This document shows positions 1-10,100 of a stretch of 64,000 nt of DNA, piece after piece. The position numbers and the translations under genes were made by a program. The DNA lies in contig NC_063045.1 in NCBI RefSeq assembly GCF_018812025.1, forward strand, positions 56,987,957 through 57,051,956, given 5' to 3'. Under the pieces are notes generated by a model, which was not told the DNA's origin, did no database searches, and worked only from the letters and a program-made list of their open reading frames with translations. The DNA is from Megalobrama amblycephala. Lineage: Eukaryota; Chordata; Actinopteri; Cypriniformes; Xenocyprididae. Numbering within the stretch: the stretch's first letter is position 1; the number at the start of each line of letters is the position of its first letter.

Positions 1-119
1 CAAATATTTTTTTTCCAAAGACAATTTCTGTCATATTAGGCAGTTTTTATCACGCTGCGTTAGTTCAAGTGTTTGTTCTTTAAATAGGTTTGGTTTTAGT
101 TAGTTATTTGATGCTATAA

Positions 120-950
120 AAACGGGGTGTGGCATCATGATTGACAGCATCTCTGAGTGAAGTAGTCATTGAGGCGCCAACTTTTTTCTGGATCTTCGCA
201 AGGTGACTGGAGCTTTAACTTTAATTTCTACATTTCCATATCTATTTATTTCTCACCGAAATAATAAGCTGTTCTGAGTTTGGGCGGGACCTTGATATCA
301 CGGCTAGCTTGATATTTGTGCTCACTACTGCGCAGACTCTGGTTTCAAGTTCACTATGCGCAGACTCGAGACTCAAGATGTCAGCGCCATATAGACACAC
401 TGGTGGCTTCACTTACTACAATGGAAGAGAGTGAAGGCGTGTCGTCCATATTTTTTACAGACTATGGTTTCAAAGTGCACGTTTTTAAAAACGATATCGT
501 TGTCATCTCTGTGTAAACTGCAAAAACGGAAATCTGTGAAAATGGTGACGTCATGCACATGCCTATTACGTGTTTAGTCTATCCAGCTTTTTTTTTAATG
601 CGTAAGTAATTGTTTTCTGTGAATATGCGAAACTTCCAATTTATTAGCCGCTACAGGGGAATAATGAGAAGAATATCAAAGTGCAGTAAACTGTAAAAAT
701 AAGGTGGATAGGCATGGGCATATGGCGCAAATGCGCAGGCGCATAGTCTTTCTTTACAAAGTGACATCGCCAACTACTGTCTGGCATTCGTAATGCAGCA
801 CTTTCAGTTGTTTTTGCGGATCCACGTGAATGGGGATAGTTTTGATAACATTGTAATCTGTACAAAGAAAAAACGTTTCCACTATTAGTACATCGTTGTC
901 ATGTAAACGTACCCTTAGACTTTTGCTTAACTTTAATAGCCTAGTCTGCA
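120..950. repeat. Degraded MITE-like non-coding DNA
   Basis: No gene is recognisable here. The stretch contains two related segments in which a GTTGTCAT motif follows an A/T/C/G-mixed block (about 490-516 and 892-910), CpG-containing short inverted motifs and a CGCAAATGCGCAG segment near 726. This texture resembles old short inverted-repeat transposons such as the one at 46158-46565, but I could not define ends or a target duplication. The short open frames here look like chance. Confidence 0.3.
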
Positions 951-1138
951 TGTTTTAAATCATTTTAAATGTGTGCATTTAAAGTAAGTGAGAAAGACAG
1001 CTAGATAAAATAGACAGGCAAATCGTTGCTAAGATAGTCCAGTTGGTTGCTAGGGAGCTCTAGCTGCTTTCTAATGTGTTCTGGATGGTTACAATTTCTA
1101 GGCTGCTCGCTAGACGTTTTTAGGGTTTTCTAAGTGGG

Positions 1139-1385
1139 CTGGAACAACATTCCTATCCGAAAATTTAGTCCTAACCTTTTCCCGACGCCTAAACCTAACC
1201 CTATACCCATAACTTATCCCTAAAATCAGAGGGAAATGATAGGTGAATAACACTGTTGTGGAAGCACCTAACCCAGGTTGTAAGCCTAAACTCGACATAA
1301 ATGGTAAACTTGACCCTCAAATCTGACTGGTTGATTGGAATGTTGTTCCAGGATCAAGAAAGATGTTGATCCAGGAACATATGTT
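1139..1385. mobile_element. Short MITE with 15-bp perfect terminal inverted repeats
   Basis: CTGGAACAACATTCC at 1139-1153 is repeated exactly in inverse as GGAATGTTGTTCCAG at 1337-1351. The interior carries telomere-like CCTAACCCTA stretches. A second small hairpin follows at once (TGTTCCAGGATCAA at about 1344 against TTGATCCAGGAACA ending near 1380, one mismatch), so the element may extend to about 1385 or be two overlapping fold-backs. No coding capacity is visible. The superfamily is not determined. Confidence 0.6.
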
Positions 1386-2003
1386 GTACTTGGTGAAATC
1401 ACGTTCACTTCGCCATGCAAACGATCATTGAAACTAGTTTTCAAGTTGACAGAACTTCAAAGAACAACATATAAACATCCTGGTCAATGAACTCTGATAA
1501 AATGAGAAAAGTTTCGCATTCGAAGTTACTGTAGGCTATTAGCACGTGAGGCATTTACGCAGATAAGCGCGCGCTCTCCCTCCCACATATACACACACAT
1601 ATAGGAGACACACATTATTGCTCAAAATGGAATAATAGAAAGCGTTTCGAGATGTTTATCTGAACAACATATCAGGTGCGCCTTAATTTCCAGTCAATCA
1701 TTCCTGACGTGCCTTACAAGAAGACGAAATTCATTTTATACATTTGTGCTTTGGCATTTGTCTCCTTTGTGTAAAGGGGTCATTTCTTCCTAAAGAATAC
1801 CAGGAAGACAAGGAAGTCACACTTCCAGTATATCGCTGCTCCCGTCACTTTTCGAAAACTCCGAATGTGATGCAGTTGAGCGTTATGCAGTTTTGTCCAG
1901 CGCCTTTCACTTCTGATTTGCTGTTGGGAGACGCTTTGTGCGCGCTCTGATTGGCTGGAGCCGCTCCTCTTTGTTGTGAGTGCACCATAACAGCATCCCC
2001 CTG
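1386..2003. other. Claudin upstream region, no gene seen
   Basis: Non-coding sequence upstream of the claudin gene. A short purine/pyrimidine microsatellite-like run (ACACACAT) lies near 1590-1613. From about 1890 the sequence becomes richer in G+C and leads into the TATA-like box. I see no open frame with family similarity. Confidence 0.5.
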
Positions 2004-2010
2004 CATAAAA
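2004..2010 (+). promoter_or_regulatory. TATA-like box of the claudin gene
   Basis: CATAAAA lies about 150 bases before the claudin ATG and is preceded by a C-rich run. A start of transcription near 2035-2040 would give a 5' UTR of about 120 bases with no intron. The call rests on motif and spacing only. Confidence 0.45.
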
Positions 2011-2157
2011 GAGCAGAAAACTCCCACTGCATCTCATCCTGCCTCACTGCCGAGCGATGTAGAGATACTTCTGCTCAAAACACCTGCTTGAGATTTAACA
2101 GGGACCTCACTAGACTTTCTAAACTAAGAGAAGGAGCATCAAAACAACTTTGCAAAG

Positions 2158-2811
2158 ATGATTTCTGCATGTCTGGAGATTATTGGACTCGGCTTGAGCC
2201 TCATCGGGACCCTTTTGGTCATGGTGGCTTGTGGGTTGCCCATGTGGAAAGTGACCGCCTTCATCGAGGGCAACATTGTGGTGGCGCAAACCATCTGGGA
2301 CGGGCTGTGGATGTCCTGCGTGGTTCAAAGCACTGGTCAGATGCAGTGTAAAATGCATGACTCCGTCCTGGCTCTGACCACTGATCTCCAGACCGCTCGG
2401 GCTCTGACGGTCATCTCCGCTGTCTTGGGTGTCCAGGCTCTGATGATAACCATCGCCGGCGCTCAGTGCACCAACTGCATCAGTAAAGAGTCCATCAAAG
2501 CCAGAGTAGTCAACGTCGGAGGGGTGATATACATCATGGCAGGCTTGTTTGTGTTGGTGCCTCTGTGCTGGATGGCCAATAACATCATCTCAGACTTCTA
2601 CGACCCTCAAGTTCCTTATTCAAAGAAGAGAGAAATTGGAGCTGCGCTCTACATCGGATGGGCAGCATCTGCCATGCTTCTGGTCGGAGGAGCACTTCTG
2701 TGTTTCTCCCGTCCACAAGATGAAAAAACCTCGTATCCCCTCAAATATGTACCTCCACCTACAAAAAGCACATCAATCAATGGGGACTATGATAAACGAA
2801 ACTACGTGTGA
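2158..2811 (+). CDS. Claudin (claudin-4/-3-like), tight-junction protein
   Basis: An intact single-exon frame of 217 residues, the usual claudin length. It has four hydrophobic segments (about residues 8-28, 80-100, 118-140 and 160-183). The first extracellular loop carries the claudin signature: W30, G49-L50-W51, C54 and C64. The C-terminus ends in Tyr-Val (RNYV), the PDZ-binding tail through which claudins attach to ZO scaffolds. Claudins form the paracellular barrier or pores of epithelial tight junctions. The ATG is the first in frame after the TATA-like box and is followed directly by the first membrane segment. Single-exon structure is common among claudin-3/-4-type genes. The second half (VPLCW, DFYDP, KREIGAALYIGWAAS) is most like the claudin-4/-3/-5 group, but I cannot name the teleost paralogue, so no symbol is given. 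Confidence 0.93.
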   Translation: MISACLEIIGLGLSLIGTLLVMVACGLPMWKVTAFIEGNIVVAQTIWDGLWMSCVVQSTGQMQCKMHDSVLALTTDLQTARALTVISAVLGVQALMITIAGAQCTNCISKESIKARVVNVGGVIYIMAGLFVLVPLCWMANNIISDFYDPQVPYSKKREIGAALYIGWAASAMLLVGGALLCFSRPQDEKTSYPLKYVPPPTKSTSINGDYDKRNYV

Positions 2812-3662
2812 TCACCTCAACCATTAACCATGGACTAGTGGCTCTGTGCATATGGACTTTCAAATGGACTTAGTATTTGGTTAGTTCACAAATAACCATA
2901 CTTTTAATTTGAAATCCAGATTTAAGGTTGAAATTTATATGAAAATGTATTTTTAGGTGCTCTAATTTCTGACCATGCAAATATTCCATATCATTAAAGT
3001 TGCATGTCATGATACAAATAAAAAAAAAGTTGTTTAAAATCATTTTAGATTTAATAAAGCATGTAATACTGCAGGACACTGTCAACGTCCCATTTACATG
3101 CAACAGGTTTTGCACCAAACTAGATGCAAACATTCAGATAATGGAATGACAGAATGTATAAACATGTTTTTTTCTGTCATTTGCTCTGTTAGCAGTGTGT
3201 CATGGTAATAATGAATTAGATATACACGGGTATTTTTGTCTTTGTTAATGATATTAGGGTCAGTGGCCCACTTGTTTCATTTGATTTTAATCACTAGGGG
3301 TAGGGGGGTTGTGGGTAAAGGGAGGGTCTATATTTCTTGTTTTTGTTCTGCTTTACGATACTGCACTAATTAGACACGGTCTGTGCTTCATTAAGACACT
3401 GAATAATGCCTATTGTTCTGCATATAGACTCCAGGCTGCAGCTTTTTACACGAGACTGTTTTGATCATCTAAACCTCCTGACTGTACATAATTGTATGAA
3501 ACAGTTTTTCATTAAATCTGTGCATATTTAAAGTAATAATAAAAAAAAAAAAAAGGTTTTTTTTTGTTAATAATGTGTCCTGTTGCATTATTTTGCTGGT
3601 ACATGAATGATGCACACTTCATATCCTTGAAGTGTCTGAAGTGTACACTTTAATAAAAGAAC
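2812..3662 (+). other. Claudin 3' UTR and downstream, with polyadenylation signals
   Basis: A/T-rich sequence after the claudin stop with several AATAAA-type signals: near 3016, near 3050, near 3536 (inside an A-run) and near 3650. Which one is used cannot be told from the sequence. No second frame with similarity is visible. Confidence 0.5.
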
Positions 3663-3777
3663 TGTAAAAAGTGATTTTGTTTTGGGATTTTTTTTGTTTC
3701 CGATATCCCTTGTTTTTTTTAAACAACACTCTCAGATTGTGTTTATATACAGTTAAATTTAAGAAATATACTAAAAG

Positions 3778-5268
3778 GTACGGAACCCCTAAAGGGACAT
3801 GGTGATGGAAAAAATCTAATGCTTTTGTGTTCGCTAGTAAAATTTAGTTTTCTCATGAGAAACTTTGCGTTTGCTCATGAAAACTTTTGCGTTCCTTTGC
3901 AGAAACTATTGCCTTGCCCCCCAAAAATTGTGCAAAGTTTCTCGAGGCAAAAATTGTCAATGGTTTTACGTTTTCTTGCAAATTCTTTGGGTTCCCTCAA
4001 GAACTACGTTTTTACGAGCAAATGCAAATTTTCTTGCGAGTGAACGCAAAATCAGTCGAATAGTACGGAGCTCCTAAAGGGACATGGTTGTGGAAAAAAT
4101 ATGAGATAGGAGGATAAAATATATGTCAAATCTTTTGCGTTCGCTTGCAAAAATGTAGCTTTCCCCCGAGAAACTTTGCATACTCAAAAAACTTTTGCAT
4201 TCCTTCGCAAAAATTATTGCGTTCCCCTAAGAAACTTTGCACAAAGTTTCTCCGGAGAACGCGAACATTTTGCGAGCGAATGGAAATTTTATCGGGGAAA
4301 ATGCAATACATTTGTGAGAGAACGCAAAAGCATTGACAAATAATTTTTCTTTCCATTTCATATTTTTTTCCTTCACCATTAGGGGCTCTGTAAAAAGGCT
4401 CCTTAAATTCAAAAACAAAACTTTTACGGAGCCCATAATGGGACATGGTGAAGGAAAAAATATGAGATGCGGAGGAAAATATGTTTCAAAGCTTTTGCGT
4501 TTCCCTGAGAAACTTTGAGCTTTTGAGTTCTTTGCGAGCGAACGTAAAGTTTCTCGGGGGAAACGCAAAGGTTTTGCAAGTGAACGCAAAGTATCTCGAG
4601 GCAAAAATGATGATGCATTCCTCTGAAAAACTTTGTGTTTTGCAAGCGAATGCAAATTTTCTCAGGGGAACGCAAAGCTTTTGTGAGTGAACGCAAAAAT
4701 ATGAGATGAGAGAAAAATGTTTCAAAACGTTTGCGTTCCCCCAAGAAACTTTGTGTTTGCTCACAAAATGTTTGCATTCCTGCGAGAAATTTTGAGCTTG
4801 CTCGCAAAACATTTGAGTTGTGAGTGAACACGAGGCTTTGCAAGTCAACGCAAAGTTTCTTGAGGCAAAAAATTGTCAATGGTGGTGGAAAAAAATATGA
4901 GATGGAAGTATATATTTCAAAACTTTTGCATTCGCTCGCAAAACATTTGCGTTCCTCTGAGAAACTGCGTTTTGCGAGCGAATGAGATGGGACTTTGGAG
5001 AATAAAATATTTCACAATTTTTCGTTCGCTTGCAAAATTTTGCGTTCCCCGAGAAACTTTGATTTTGCTTACAAAACTTTCTTCTCAGAAACTATTGCGT
5101 TCCACCAAGAAACTTCGCACAAAGTTTCTCTGGAGAACACAAACATTTTGCAAACAGAAATTTTATTGGATGGAACGCAAAACATTTGCCAGAGAACGCA
5201 AAAGCATTGAAATATACGTTTTCCTCCTATCTCATATTTTTTTCACCGTGTCACTCCGTACTATGTAA
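3778..5268. mobile_element. Transposon block with an array of short direct and inverted motifs
   Basis: The left edge reads GTACGGAACCCCTAAAGGG and the right edge reads CACCGTGTCACTCCGTAC, an imperfect terminal inverted repeat. Related starts recur inside at about 4063 (ACGGAGCTCCTAAAGGGACA) and 4430 (ACGGAGCCCATAATGGGACA), so several copies are nested or fused. Between them two short motifs and their reverse complements recur many times: one like CGTTCGCTCGCAAAA and one like GAGAAACTTTGCGTT. Open frames on both strands here are only translations of this array (Lys/Asn/Phe/Cys-rich, no family). This looks like a non-autonomous DNA transposon with subterminal repeats, possibly transposase-binding sites. 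Confidence 0.7.
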
Positions 5269-5269
5269 A

Positions 5270-5743
5270 AATATAACATGCATTCCTTTTGTGAAATGTT
5301 TTTCTTTAAAATCATCTAATGCAACAGCATTCATACATTTTTAATGTGTTTTTCTTAAGTGTCTAATATATACTTTTTTGATGGGCCATGTAACCAGTGC
5401 AGGTTAAGTATAATCTCAGACATTGTTAAAGCCATGACAACAAAAGCCAAGACCCGTAACCTTTATTCTCATAAAAGTCATCAGCATTGTTTCAGGCCTC
5501 AAGAAATCTGGAACTTTGACCCAGTTCTTCCAGAAAAGCTCCCACACTCTTAAATGACAGAAACTGCACACAAGAAATGATGGCGCCTCTTCTCCCCTGA
5601 TGTGACCGGTAGATTAGAGTCCAGCAGCAGGTGGGACTGAAGCCAAATCTGGTCAAGCGCTCATTTCCCCATGAGCTCAGGAAGAAGGGAGCACATAGCA
5701 GATGCACTAACAAATGCACCGACCGTTGATTAAACAGGGTTCT
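5270..5743. other. Non-coding spacer, no gene seen
   Basis: Ordinary intergenic sequence between two transposons. The short open frames show no recognisable domain. Confidence 0.4.
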
Positions 5744-6060
5744 TTAAAGGGACAGCTCACCCAAAAATGAAAATTCTGTCATCATTTACTCACCCTCAAG
5801 TTGTCCCAAGCCTGTATAAATTTCTTTCTTCTGCTGAAAACAAAAGAAGATATTGTTGATGGTAGCCATTGACTTCCATGGTAGGAAAAAAAAAAATACT
5901 ATGGAAGTCAATGGCTACCATCAACTGTCTGGTTACCAACATTCTTCAGAATATCTTCTTTTGTGTTCAGCAGAAGAAAGAAAATCATAACGGTTTGGAA
6001 CAACTTGAGGATGAGGAAATGATGACAGATCTTTCATTTTTGTGTGCACTATCCCTTTAA
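5744..6060. mobile_element. Fold-back MITE with TTAA ends (Angel-like)
   Basis: The element starts TTAAAGGGACAGCTCACCC and ends with a matching inverse (GCACTATCCCTTTAA). The two arms, of about 140-150 bases, read as reverse complements around an A-run near 5886-5897; TGGAAGTCAATGGCTACCAT and its inverse flank the centre. TTAA at each end fits a TTAA target duplication. The 'AAAGGGATAGTTCACCC' terminus is common in cyprinid genomes and resembles the zebrafish Angel family; that name is from memory, not from a search. Confidence 0.8.
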
Positions 6061-7146
6061 TAGGGTTCTCAAAAAGAGACTTCACCTTATCATCTTACTG
6101 TTTTCTTACATTCCTGTTGCATTGCTCATGGTTATAGTTTGTGTGACCTTTTCAAAATTTTCAACACTAGTTCACATACTGCATATGTTCATAATTAGGG
6201 TTCAAATATAATTTTTACATTGCTTCATGTCCACTACCATCCATGGTAAATAAATGAAAAAAAAAAAAAAAAAAAAAAAGCTCAAATCTTGTTTCTACAT
6301 CGGAAGAAGAACAATGTCAAGTAGCTAAAAAATTGGGGGTTTAAGTTATTAATAGTTTAATTTAGAACCATATGCAAAAAAAAAAAATGTTTTCACTTAA
6401 ACCTGGAAATAAACTGTTTTACGATACTGAAAACACTAAACAGAAAAGTAATTATGTAAAATGATTTCACATTTCATAGTCTGCTCTTTTTCTAGGTAAC
6501 TAATCATGTGATCAAATACTAAGACGTATATTTCATTTTTCAAACAAATTGGTATGCTGTTAATGAAAAAAATTGCAAAACAGAAGCATTTTCACTAATG
6601 ATCTCAAGGAGTTTTTCAAAATCCATAAACTGTGTCCCATGTCATGAATAATGTACTTATAACCAAGATTAAAAACTATTAGGAGGGAATTTGCTGCAGA
6701 TGAATATTTGCTGTTACAATAAAAAGTTTCATTTGAATTTTAAAAAATAATTAGTAGTATTAAAATATGATATTATCATTTATTTTAAAATGCATAAATA
6801 CATCTAATTCATTATGTACAATCAGATATGCATTTAAATTCCCAGTGAAATCAGCAGTTCTTTAGGTCAAACTGGAGTTAGTCCTTATAGCTGGTTTCCT
6901 AACATGATTCAAGGCAAAAGATCCAGACACTCTACTGCCCTCTTGTGGCACAAATAAGAAAATGCACTTCAAACAGTCTCGTGTCACTCAGATAGAGCAA
7001 CATCAATAAAGGCTGTGTCTTCATTCAGCACTGGCCAATCACAGTAATATAGTCCTAAGACGTGTGTCCGACCAGATCCGCCAATCCAGGCACTGTAACG
7101 TAACTGCAGTATTTTGCAGAGCGAGCTGACGTGAGCATCGGCTCTC
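6061..7146. other. acads downstream region, A/T-rich
   Basis: This covers the 3' UTR and downstream flank of acads (minus strand). An A-run lies at about 6256-6280 and the region is A/T-rich throughout. The nearest minus-strand AATAAA found is at 6779-6784, about 360 bases past the stop codon. No other gene is visible. Confidence 0.45.
6779..6784 (-). terminator. acads: Possible acads polyadenylation signal
   Basis: TTTATT on the plus strand is AATAAA on the minus strand, about 360 bases downstream of the acads stop. It is the first canonical hexamer I found, in very A/T-rich sequence, so it may be chance. Confidence 0.3.
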
Positions 7147-10100
7147 CTACTGCTGATATTCTTTGAGAATGCTGTTTGCGATGACTAATCTCTGGATCTC
7201 GCTGGTGCCTTCATAGATTTCTGTGATGCGGGCGTCGCGGTAGTGTCTCTCAGCAGGCATGTCTGTGACGTAACCCATGCCGCCCAGCACCTGGATGGCC
7301 TTCGCATTTAAACAAAATACTGATGTTACTGGATCCGTGATGTGTGAATGTTTCTTGCTTTAGAAATAAAAATATATACAATTAACAACATTTTTGTATG
7401 ATTACCTGATGGGAGACAAAGGTAGCAGCTTCAGATGCAGCCAGTTTAGCCATGGCAGCTTCCTGGAGAACAAAGAAACACACTTTTTACAACTGGTATT
7501 AAGATGCGTTTTGGATGATCGGGTCACAAGTGGATGAGGGAGACACATTCCCGTTTACACCTGGCATTTTAATTTGTCTCTTTTATGCACTTTCGACCAC
7601 TTTTGTCCTGATTTCTTTGAGGGGAGGGTCTATGAATGGGTTTTTTCAGATCTTTTGAGCTAATGGACAAAATAAGATCACGCAATTTACATATGAACGT
7701 GACGTGAAAAACATACGGAGAGCAGCAGCTTTCGTTTCTGCTCTGACAGACACCAGCCGAACGCTGTGAGTGAGTGTTAGAAATCAGGAATGGTGAGAGA
7801 ACATTGTGTTTGGTACATTTTTCATCTTTAAACCAAACTTGGGTCTTCAGGCTACAGTTTAAATCCCGTCTGGCTAGTGCACTTCCCATAATGTTTACGC
7901 ATTAGGTCAGTAGGTGGAGTGTAGGTGGTCTTCAGTGGCTGTTCGAACACATTCGATCACATGAGTGTTTACACTATGAAAGCAATCGAGTCTAATGCGT
8001 TTTTGTGGTCGAAAGTGGACAAGCTCAAAACGTTTTAGACCCCGTTTACACCTGTAGTTTAGTGTCGTCCACTTGTGATCTGATCGACCAAATCGCATCT
8101 TAATACCAGGTGGAAGCGGCCACAATCTAGCTTTTTAGCAGTCTACTAGGGAGTTTCGTATGCAGTATCTAGGGCAGTGGTCACCAACCTTTTTAATCCC
8201 AAGATCCCTGACTTCGACCTTTATGAAAGACAAGATCTACTTGATAGAAAAAGACAGCCCAGATTGTATTTAGTATTTTTTTCATGGCCAATTTAGATTC
8301 TGATTTATTTATTTATTTTTACAAACAAATTGGCTAATTCTGATACTGGTTGCAGATATTTTTTATTAATATTATTATAATAAACAAAAATATAGCCATT
8401 TCAAATTAGAGGTAACCACTGCTTTTTAATCACAGTCCAAACAAAGATGCCACACATGTTGCATGAGCAGTTGTTTTTCATTTGAATTAGATTTAATTTC
8501 AAGATTTAAAGCAAAAACAGAACGGTCTGACTTTATCTTTGAGAAATTACGCTACACACACAAAAAAAAGCTTGAAACAAAAACAGCAGGCTGAATGAGC
8601 CGCAAATTCACTCTCTGACAGCAGGTGGCGCTTATGGAACAGCAGTGATACAGCGTTTCCTTGGTTACCGCTGTAAACAAAGCTGAACTGCGCTACTTTA
8701 TTCTGAGGTAAGAGGAAAATAAAATGCGTTGCCATCGAAATTCCTTTTAGAGATGAATTCATATAACCCCTCACCCCCAATTCAATATTTATATTTTCTT
8801 CCTATATTTTGAGCATCGTGAACAGTGAGCTGCTCTGCCTGCTACATAATTTTCTCCTCTTCGCGTCCGTCTTCAGCGTCTCTGGCCTCTTGTTAACGGC
8901 CGTTTACAGACTCAGACATGAGGTGGGCTATTTAATTTATCACTGTCCCATTAGCTCCCGAAAATAACAGAAAAATAAATACAAAAATACAGTACAAAGA
9001 CTGGAGAAATGTATTTTTGTATTTCTGTTATTTTCGCGAGCTACTGGAACAGTGATAAAGATCGACGGGTTGGCGACCACTGATCTAGGGTATTTGTAGT
9101 GCATCAAGTATGAACAAACAGTTAGCACATTTACCATGAATTTTACATTAGTTTTTTTTAAGAGAAGACACACTAACCTTAGTAAAAGGTTTCTTTGCAT
9201 CCCGCAGCAATGCAGCTTTCCAGGTGAGAAGTCGAGCGCTCTCTATGGCCAAGGCCATGTCTGCTAGTTTAAACTGAAAAAGACATTTATAGATAAACTT
9301 CAGCAGCTGAATCATTATGGAGTTTCTTTTGTGTCTTTTTTACTCAAACAAACATATTGTGTTTGAGAGTAAAACTAATTATTTTGTAATTAAAAAATAT
9401 ATATATTGCAAAAAAAGTCTTCTTAAGGCTCAAAAATAAAGAAGTTGATAACAGAATTATTTGCAGTGCGTGTAAATCTTTGAAAACCTTTATTTTTCCT
9501 TGTGCACTTCGAGAACTTTTGAGTTCGAAAAGTTCTGCGAATTGAAAAGTTTTGTTTGCACGTGAAGCTGTAGCTCAGTGGGCGGTCTCTACCAACCAGG
9601 ATGAAAGGCATTTTTCTATTGGTCACTCTCGATTGAAGTGGCAAGTTGGCCACGCCCACTACGGTTTCCAGCCTCTGCTGCTGCCACCGAGAAGATAAGA
9701 GAAGCGAGAATGGTGAGCAACAGGTCGTTTACTGGGTAAGATAACTAATATCATAAACGCAGTGACAAGTGAACTGAATGATTCTCTCTTCTTATGCTGC
9801 CGTTGACTAGATTTTATTAACGTTAGCCAACACTAGCAGCCAGAGCCACCATTAGTAACGTTTGCCGTGTGGTCGATGTCCAGTGTTGCTAGCTGAGCTG
9901 ACATTCATAATCACATTTGGATTTTCTCAGCGTAAAGGTTGAGAGGCACTATTTTCGATGTTCGTAGAGTTGGGCCTAGGTTCTGGGGTAAAAATATCCG
10001 CTTGTTAACTCGTGACGTAAGGAACGCCGTTTCTGGGTCCAAGCCCCGCGGCTAGTTTGACTTGAGAATGCCATCTCCGCGGCCGTTTATGAGCGCTATT

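Noticed and set aside
1170..1215. CCTAACCCTA telomere-like repeats
   Set aside because: They are interior to a small MITE with perfect inverted ends, not an interstitial telomere tract.
4126..4879. Overlapping open frames of 106-151 codons on the minus strand
   Set aside because: They translate the CGCAAAA/GAGAAACTTTG motif array and repeat the same short words; no domain, no splice or promoter context.
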